DNA of 9,890 nt from JBAXPW01 sp037132015 (GTDB lineage Bacteria; Patescibacteriota; Microgenomatia; UBA1406; GWC2-37-13). The position numbers and the translations under genes were made by a program. Positions within the stretch are counted from its first letter, which is position 1. The number at the start of each line of letters is the position of its first letter. Below, one piece after another: positions 1-5,091 of the stretch. The stretch spans positions 1 to 9,890 of the forward strand of contig JBAXPW010000056.1 in NCBI GenBank assembly GCA_037132015.1. Reading direction: 5' to 3'. A model generated the notes under the pieces. The model was given only the letters and a program-made list of their open reading frames with translations. It did no database searches and was not told the DNA's origin.

Positions 1-14
1 TAGGGGAGTTAAAT

Positions 15-476
15 TTAGCTTAAGTGGTGGTACAGTGGCGAGGGTTCATATCCGGATCTATCTATGGAATCGGTTCCAACTTCAGGAACATAGGGATCTT
101 CTCCTGCTGTTGTATGTATGGGATCCATCCAGTTGGAAACCCAATCAAATAATTTCAGAGAACCTTCTAGCAATGCTGTTTGGATTTCTGGATTTAAGAC
201 ATCATGGAGTCGTGACTGTAAAAAAGGTTTAAAAGCTAACGGTAGAAATTCGTTTGCGCGTGCTGGATGTTCCTGTGATTGAGATGTAGCAGATTCGAAT
301 ATTTTTTGATAGTCACGCCCTTGAGTTTCATCTTTCCACAGTCGCATTCGTAGTCCTAAGTGACTATAGTTGCGTTGAATTCCGAGGGTCGGATCTATAG
401 GCGTGATTATTCGATCCTTTGGTAATCCATACCACACACCCCCAAATCGTTGAATTATTTCTGCAGTCTGCACCAT
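15..476 (-). CDS. Unrecognised 153-residue protein
   Basis: I do not recognise this family. The product is soluble-looking, with no signal peptide or membrane segment. It is mixed in composition, with several Trp, Tyr and Pro residues (for example WYGLPKD near residue 15 and LKLFDWVSNWMDP near residue 107), and its last 30 residues are acidic and probably disordered. The frame is complete: ATG at 474-476 on the minus strand and TAA at 15-17. The start is supported by a good sigma-70-type promoter just upstream (TTGATA, 17 bases, TATAAT) whose -10 element ends 12 bases before the ATG. No Shine-Dalgarno sequence is visible, so the mRNA may be nearly leaderless. It is divergent from the VWA two-component operon, which may mean shared control, but the promoters are about 100 bases apart. 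That the frame is a gene is fairly likely; its function is unknown. Confidence 0.72.
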   Translation of the reverse strand: MVQTAEIIQRFGGVWYGLPKDRIITPIDPTLGIQRNYSHLGLRMRLWKDETQGRDYQKIFESATSQSQEHPARANEFLPLAFKPFLQSRLHDVLNPEIQTALLEGSLKLFDWVSNWMDPIHTTAGEDPYVPEVGTDSIDRSGYEPSPLYHHLS

Positions 477-488
477 ATATAAGGGTTA

Positions 489-517
489 ATTATATATCTT
501 ATAGTAATATTTATCAA
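489..517 (-). promoter_or_regulatory. Sigma-70-type promoter of the 153-residue protein gene
   Basis: On the minus strand, TTGATA (512-517) and TATAAT (489-494) are separated by exactly 17 bases. This is one mismatch from the full consensus and the best promoter in the window. The -10 element ends 12 bases before the ATG, so transcription should begin about 5 bases before the start codon. The start site is inferred. Confidence 0.72.
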
Positions 518-587
518 GAAGTATTTTTGAGCTCATTTAACAAGATTTCTGGCTTAGGCATTCTCCTATTTTGAAAAAATACTTTCC

Positions 588-622
588 CTGTAACCTGCTT
601 GTAACCTCCTCTTTTTTACAAT
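588..622 (+). promoter_or_regulatory. OmpR/PhoB-type tandem direct repeat with -10 element, promoter of the VWA operon
   Basis: TGTAACCT occurs at 589-596 and again at 600-607, a period of exactly 11 bases, one helical turn. Nine bases later comes TACAAT (617-622), a good -10 hexamer, and no -35 hexamer lies at the normal distance. Known OmpR/PhoB-family regulators bind direct repeats of 11-base period. In PhoB-dependent promoters the repeat replaces the -35 element about 10 bases upstream of the -10. The operon encodes a regulator of this family at 2117-2776, so positive autoregulation is the simplest reading. Transcription would begin near 629, giving a leader of about 19 bases without a Shine-Dalgarno sequence. 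The repeat and spacing are seen; the binding protein is inferred. Confidence 0.68.
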
Positions 623-647
623 AGGTCATTAGTAATTCCTATTTATT

Positions 648-2099
648 ATGAAGAAATTATCAAAACCGCCATGGCAGATCCTTTTATTAGGTTCTGGAAT
701 AATGATTATATTGACATATATGAGCATATCTCTCTTGTTGCATCAATTACACCACTCTCCCCTACCTCCCGTTCAGGGAGTGCCGATACTACCGAAACAA
801 TTTCACACGATAGGTGGCAATACAAAACCCGTTACTGTAACGCAAGGCAGTATATCAGCATCAGTCCAACTGGGGAATACCATGATCTCAACTAAAGATG
901 GAAAAGCATATATGTTGATAACATTAAAAGGAAATGATACTGCACCTCAACCACTAAAAGAACGTCAACCGATGGATCTCTCTATCGTCATAGATCGAAG
1001 TGGTTCGATGAATGGAGAAAAATTAGACTCAGTTAAACGATCATTACAGATGCTTGCAAGTCAATTACGTACTTCGGATTATATTTCTCTTGTAATCTAT
1101 GACTCAGAAGTTGCAACAGTATTTAAGGGAAATTTTGATAAGGAATCCTTTTTAAGTGCTGTCAGTCGTGTGCAGTCTGGAAGTATGACCAATTTAGTTG
1201 GCGGATTGGAAGAAGGTATGAAAAATATATTACCGATTTTTCCAAATGGTCGACTCCATCATGTGATCTTGCTTTCCGACGGATTAGCGAATGTTGGTGA
1301 ATCATCACCCGACGGATTAGCTCATCTTGTAGAACACTATCGATTAAGTAATATCACTGTCTCAACGATAGGAGTTGGAGTTGATTATGATGAAAACATC
1401 ATGACGCGCGTAGCTATAGCCGGCAATGGTAATTATTATTTTATGGAACGGCCCGATGATGCTGAAAATATATTTGCAAAAGAATTTGATTCAGTGAGTA
1501 ATACAGTAGCAAAAGATTTAAAAGTAGAGTTTCATCTAGGTAGCATGCAAGTAATTAGAGGCATCGGATATGAACTAAAAGATTCGATTCGTTTTTTCCC
1601 TCATGATCTGACTGCTGGAAAAAGTTCAACTTATATCTTTGAGGTGCAAGCTCGTGATTTGCAAGTTTCTACTCAGAGTTTTTCACCAGGAGAATTAACA
1701 ATATATTTCAATGATGTAAAAACAAGCATTACACAATCTATTCGACTGCCTCTGATGTTTGATGGTATTACATCGACTGAGATCAATCCTCTTTCAGATA
1801 TTGCTGTTTATAATGCTTTTATGAATGGATATATTGCAGACACGTTGTGGAACGTCGATTTAGATCTTCAGAAGGTTCAGAATAAAGAAGCAAAAAGTAA
1901 GATAGATTTGTTATATCAAGATGTTCAACAGGCCAATATACGTACGAATGGTGGGTATTCGAGCCAGATCACCAAGTTAGAAGAGAAACGAACCTTCATC
2001 TATAATCAGGGTACAATAAACATCAATTCCACTACAGTTGGAAAACAGTTTAAAAAGATGAATCAAGCGGATTCTTTTGGGGTTCGGTATAGTAGATAA
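648..2099 (+). CDS. Membrane-anchored extracytoplasmic VWA-domain protein
   Basis: The product is a 483-residue protein. Residues 1-9 are basic, and residues 10-32 form one hydrophobic segment without a lipobox or an AxA cleavage site, so it is probably an N-terminal signal anchor that leaves the rest outside. A von Willebrand factor A domain spans about residues 108-285. Its metal-ion-dependent adhesion site is complete: D116-x-S118-x-S120, T181 and D211 (LLSDG). VWA domains with an intact site bind Mg2+ or Mn2+ and a protein or surface ligand. About 100 beta-rich residues follow, then a helical segment with a charged stretch (residues 400-430). The ATG at 648 is the first start after an in-frame TAG at 630. 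It is the first gene of an operon, 17 bases before a response regulator and then its kinase. A role as ligand-binding or accessory sensor for that kinase is inference; a general surface adhesin is the alternative. Confidence 0.9.
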   Translation: MKKLSKPPWQILLLGSGIMIILTYMSISLLLHQLHHSPLPPVQGVPILPKQFHTIGGNTKPVTVTQGSISASVQLGNTMISTKDGKAYMLITLKGNDTAPQPLKERQPMDLSIVIDRSGSMNGEKLDSVKRSLQMLASQLRTSDYISLVIYDSEVATVFKGNFDKESFLSAVSRVQSGSMTNLVGGLEEGMKNILPIFPNGRLHHVILLSDGLANVGESSPDGLAHLVEHYRLSNITVSTIGVGVDYDENIMTRVAIAGNGNYYFMERPDDAENIFAKEFDSVSNTVAKDLKVEFHLGSMQVIRGIGYELKDSIRFFPHDLTAGKSSTYIFEVQARDLQVSTQSFSPGELTIYFNDVKTSITQSIRLPLMFDGITSTEINPLSDIAVYNAFMNGYIADTLWNVDLDLQKVQNKEAKSKIDLLYQDVQQANIRTNGGYSSQITKLEEKRTFIYNQGTININSTTVGKQFKKMNQADSFGVRYSR

Positions 2100-2101
2100 G
2101 A

Positions 2102-2107
2102 TATAAT
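2102..2107 (+). promoter_or_regulatory. Possible internal -10 element for the response-regulator gene
   Basis: TATAAT lies in the 17-base gap between the VWA stop and the regulator ATG, ending 9 bases before the start codon. There is no convincing -35 hexamer (TTGGGG at 2077-2082 would need a 19-base spacer). No Shine-Dalgarno sequence precedes the ATG. The spacing matches the pattern at four other genes in the window, which raises its standing. AT-rich chance is still possible. Confidence 0.4.
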
Positions 2108-2116
2108 ATAAGAATA

Positions 2117-2776
2117 ATGAATATTCTTTTAATTGAAGATACAACAAAGCTTGCGGAGAATATTGCAACAGTTCTCCGCAAGCTTTTATATCATGTTACT
2201 ATTGCAGGTACTTTAGATAAAGCTAGTAATCTATTCCATGATCATATATATGATTTAGTGATACTCGATCTTTCCTTACCTGATGGAGATGGAATAGATC
2301 TCTGTACGCAAATGAGAAACGAACAATATAAAGGAGCAATTTTGATGCTCACAGCACGAGTTACCATTACATCTCGTATAGAAGGACTTGATCGAGGAGC
2401 TGACGATTATCTTACGAAACCATTTGATATGGATGAATTACTCGCACGTATTCGAGCACTGACAAGGCGAAATTCACACGATAAGACAACAGAGATAAGC
2501 ATAGGCGATATCACGATAAATACTATTCAGAAATGGGTTCGTCGTGGAACAACAATATTAAACCTCTCCCCTACTGAATATCGTTTGATGGAGTATTTTG
2601 TGGCGCATCGTGGGAGCACGCAAACGGCAACTGATATCTATGAAAGTGTTTGGGGAAGTCATGGTGATAATAGCATGTTTTCCGAATCATTAAAAGTTCA
2701 TCTCTCACGTCTTCGTAAAAAAATTGGAGATGATATTATCGAAACCGTTCAGGGATTTGGATATATTTTAAAATAA
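2117..2776 (+). CDS. OmpR/PhoB-family response regulator
   Basis: The product is a 219-residue protein of the usual length and domain order. The receiver domain covers residues 1-115, with acidic residues E7 and D8, phosphoacceptor D51 (ILDLSLPDGDG), T79 (LMLTAR) and K101 (KPF), all in their conserved places. The winged-helix DNA-binding domain covers about residues 127-219, with LSPTEYRLMEY at the start and a basic recognition helix near residues 189-203 (SLKVHLSRLRKKI). On phosphorylation by the kinase encoded 2 bases downstream it should dimerise and bind direct repeats of 11-base period; such a repeat sits upstream of the operon at 589-607. The start follows the VWA gene by 17 bases with no Shine-Dalgarno sequence. 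An unusual feature is a perfect 15-bp inverted repeat built into codons 10-24, which includes the gene's only CGC arginine codon. Confidence 0.97.
   Translation: MNILLIEDTTKLAENIATVLRKLLYHVTIAGTLDKASNLFHDHIYDLVILDLSLPDGDGIDLCTQMRNEQYKGAILMLTARVTITSRIEGLDRGADDYLTKPFDMDELLARIRALTRRNSHDKTTEISIGDITINTIQKWVRRGTTILNLSPTEYRLMEYFVAHRGSTQTATDIYESVWGSHGDNSMFSESLKVHLSRLRKKIGDDIIETVQGFGYILK
2146..2186 (+). repeat. Perfect 15-bp inverted repeat (hairpin) inside the response-regulator gene
   Basis: AAAGCTTGCGGAGAA at 2146-2160 is exactly complementary in reverse to 2172-2186, with an 11-base loop. Seven of the 15 pairs are G-C. In the sense RNA the stem is followed by a short U-run (2184-2187, partly in the stem) and AU-rich bases, so it resembles an intrinsic terminator, though with a weak tail. 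It lies about 30 bases inside the regulator frame and 47 bases after the VWA stop. It could end part of the VWA transcripts, protect their 3' ends, or modulate translation of the regulator. The hairpin is certain from the sequence; its role is inferred. Confidence 0.8.
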
Positions 2777-2778
2777 CT

Positions 2779-4089
2779 ATGTTTGTATCAACGCGTCGTA
2801 AAATCGCTCTATTTTTTTCTTTATTTGCAAGTGTTCTTCTCATTACGATTACCATGCTTACCATCGGTGTCATCCGTTTTTCGATTGAGAATCAAGCAAA
2901 ACAAACATTGCAAGTGGCTCTCAAATCAGTCATATCAGATTACAATACCAACCAACTAGAAAATAAAAGTTTTGCGTTTCAGATGCGCAATTCAGTAAGT
3001 TTTTCTGAAAGTAAAACAGGTATTAGTTTGCCAAATGTTAAAGACAAAGCTGTTGTTTCCGATGAAATATTAAACCAAAAATTGGCTAAAAATGAAACAA
3101 GTTTATCTAGTTTACAACAACAAAAAAATGTGTATTCACGGGTCATATTATCGGATGGAAGTATTTTATTTACATCAGATTTGTTTGAGCAGTATAATCT
3201 CGATATTACGCAAAAAGGATTTGCAACTATTAATGTTGGACAATTATGTATTCATGCAATAACAACCTCAGTGTCTTCGGGTACCAATGCTGGATCAATA
3301 GTGCAAGTTGGGCAATATTGTCCATTTCCTGATTATCAACAACGATTGTTATTTATGCAACTTCTGGTATTAACAGGTGTATTAGTTTTTGTTACCTATT
3401 TTATTGGTCTAGGTATCTCAGGAATTTTTTTCAAACCACTCATACAATCAATGAAAAAAACTAGACAGTTTGTAGAAAATGCCTATCATGAATTATTAAC
3501 TCCAGTAAGCGTAGCATTGACGACAATTGATGCAACATTAGTAACACAAAACTATCAAGAAGGTATCGAATCATTACAGCAAGATTTGCATTCGATTAAA
3601 GAATCATTGCATGTATTGAGTAGGCAATCATTAGAATATCAAAAACAAATTTCAACAGAGCCTATAAATATCAATGAAGCGATTCGTAATGAAATTAAAC
3701 TATTTTCTCATAAATTTGCTATGGAGCATTTCACTCTTACTGTTAATGGAGATGATCGTATATTTCAAAAAATTGATTCAACTGCATTTAAAATTATTAT
3801 GACGAATCTACTTTCCAATATCCGTAAATATGCTGATAGTGATGTCCCCGTGATTTTTAATGTCTCCCGTTCAGGTATCACCATAAAAAATGGTGTAAAA
3901 GACCTTTCGATTGAGCAAAAACGATTATTTGAACGAGGATATACCTTGGATACAAGTGGCAAGAGTAAAGGTATTGGCCTTGCTTTAGTAAAAGACATTT
4001 GTGAGGAATATGGATGGAAAATAAATGCAAAAAATATGAATAATTCGTTGGAACTAGTTATTCAATTTGGGATGAGTAACAATGTCTAA
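2779..4089 (+). CDS. Two-transmembrane sensor histidine kinase
   Basis: The product has 436 residues. Transmembrane segments at about residues 9-33 and 189-217 enclose an extracytoplasmic sensor region of about 155 residues that I cannot assign to a family. It holds the protein's only two such cysteines outside the membrane, C157 and C181, which could form a disulfide. No HAMP domain separates the second segment from the dimerisation helix; the H-box follows about 19 residues later with H237 (YHELLTP). The N-box is at about residues 343-351 (NLLSNIRKYA), and the G2 box is GKSKGIGLALV (residues 394-404). The N/G1 box is degenerate: the usual D-x-G-x-G reads KNGVKD (370-375). FERGYT resembles the FEKGFT seen in BceS/YxdK-like kinases. 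The ATG lies 2 bases after the regulator stop, so translation is probably coupled. The kinase should phosphorylate that regulator in response to an envelope signal. Confidence 0.93.
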   Translation: MFVSTRRKIALFFSLFASVLLITITMLTIGVIRFSIENQAKQTLQVALKSVISDYNTNQLENKSFAFQMRNSVSFSESKTGISLPNVKDKAVVSDEILNQKLAKNETSLSSLQQQKNVYSRVILSDGSILFTSDLFEQYNLDITQKGFATINVGQLCIHAITTSVSSGTNAGSIVQVGQYCPFPDYQQRLLFMQLLVLTGVLVFVTYFIGLGISGIFFKPLIQSMKKTRQFVENAYHELLTPVSVALTTIDATLVTQNYQEGIESLQQDLHSIKESLHVLSRQSLEYQKQISTEPININEAIRNEIKLFSHKFAMEHFTLTVNGDDRIFQKIDSTAFKIIMTNLLSNIRKYADSDVPVIFNVSRSGITIKNGVKDLSIEQKRLFERGYTLDTSGKSKGIGLALVKDICEEYGWKINAKNMNNSLELVIQFGMSNNV

Positions 4090-4097
4090 TAGTTATA

Positions 4098-5075
4098 TTA
4101 CAAAAACTTCAGTGTTTTTATCATGACATCAAAGTTTGTATTTACCTGTGCTTTGTTCGTATAAACATAAGATATCTCATATACCTTTCCTTTATGAATA
4201 AATATTCCTTTTTTAATGAAAAATCCATCTTTTTCTGCTCGTATCAGAATTCCTTTAGTCATACCTGAAAACGTAGGTTCTGGCTCCGACATAGTTTCAT
4301 ACTGTTCTTTGAGACTTTTAACTATTGCATTTTGAATTTTTGATATATCTGTAGGAGATAATATATTTTCTTTTATGTCTAAGTCAGTAACTGCGACATA
4401 ATATCCTTCATCATCTGTGAGAGTTAATGAATATTTATGAGGATATGTTTCCCCATCCTTTTTAATAAGTTTTCCCGGTAATCGTATACTAAAATTTTCT
4501 TCAGGAAAGAAATTTATAAGCATTGGGATTTTTACTATGCTATTTTTAAAATTTGTTTGAAACGTTTTATCTCTTTTTATTTTTCGACTTGTAGATGTGG
4601 TATCTAAGTCTGATGCAGATAAGGCGGTAATAATTACGACAATGATTATATATAGTATCCAGAGAGGAATGCTTAATACAGTCAAAACAATTTCTTTACT
4701 TGTAAGACCTTTTTGAATAGGTAAGTTGTCTTTATATAACCAATATTTATTTAGGTTGTGTTGGTAGAGTGCATCTATAATAACGTATACTAACAGACTT
4801 AGAACTATTCCCCATCCAGGAGATAACGTATCACACTTATCACATGTTTTTAGTATTGAGTTTATATTTTTATAGAGTTTATATAGAACAAAAATATTTA
4901 CAAAAGGTACAAACATCAAAAACGTTCTAGTTCCTGCATTTATTTGTCTATTTTGAATTTGTCCAATGTATTTCCATGTTTTGTATATCCAATATATTCG
5001 GTATATTCCAAAAGTAAGAACATTAAATAAGATAATTTTATATACAGCTTTGCCGTTTGAGTAACTATTGTTCAT
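4098..5075 (-). CDS. DUF4234-like membrane protein with soluble C-terminal domain
   Basis: The product has 325 residues. The N-terminal part has about four membrane segments (residues 12-30, 50-68, 87-105 and 131-152). Its opening, FNVLTFGIYRIYWIYKTWK, is typical of DUF4234, a bacterial membrane family of unknown function. After a hydrophilic linker (about 153-182, ending in a basic RKIKRDK) comes a soluble domain of about 140 residues. It begins NFSIRLPGKL and ends YEISYVYTN...NFDVMIKTLKFL, a pattern shared with small PsbP/DUF1795-like alpha-beta domains; I hold that assignment loosely. C78 and C81 (CDKC) could bind metal. Four segments would put both ends on the same side. Its stop lies 8 bases from that of the kinase (convergent). 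It starts 11 bases after the beta-helix gene and may be co-transcribed with it, or use the TATAAT at 5086-5091. No Shine-Dalgarno sequence is visible. Confidence 0.82.
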   Translation of the reverse strand: MNNSYSNGKAVYKIILFNVLTFGIYRIYWIYKTWKYIGQIQNRQINAGTRTFLMFVPFVNIFVLYKLYKNINSILKTCDKCDTLSPGWGIVLSLLVYVIIDALYQHNLNKYWLYKDNLPIQKGLTSKEIVLTVLSIPLWILYIIIVVIITALSASDLDTTSTSRKIKRDKTFQTNFKNSIVKIPMLINFFPEENFSIRLPGKLIKKDGETYPHKYSLTLTDDEGYYVAVTDLDIKENILSPTDISKIQNAIVKSLKEQYETMSEPEPTFSGMTKGILIRAEKDGFFIKKGIFIHKGKVYEISYVYTNKAQVNTNFDVMIKTLKFL

Positions 5076-5085
5076 ATTATTTGAG

Positions 5086-5091
5086 ATTATA
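5086..5091 (-). promoter_or_regulatory. Possible -10 element for the DUF4234-like gene
   Basis: On the minus strand TATAAT ends 10 bases before the ATG at 5073-5075. The stop codon TAA of the beta-helix gene (5087-5089) lies within this hexamer. The -35 region is poor (TAGCGA at 17 bases). The spacing matches the -10-to-start distance seen at other genes here, so a separate nearly leaderless transcript is plausible. Confidence 0.45.

Noticed and set aside
830..842. 13-base palindrome CGTTACTGTAACG within the VWA gene, sharing TGTAAC with the promoter repeat
   Set aside because: It encodes the ordinary residues PVTVT, is a single site in coding DNA and has no 11-base tandem partner.
671..895. 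74-residue plus-strand frame inside the VWA gene
   Set aside because: Out-of-frame shadow over the signal anchor region, without its own promoter or plausible protein features.
4102..4119. Short inverted repeat AAAAAC/GTTTTT just after the kinase stop, considered as a terminator
   Set aside because: Only six pairs with a single G-C pair, and it lies inside the coding end of the opposing gene. Too weak to call.
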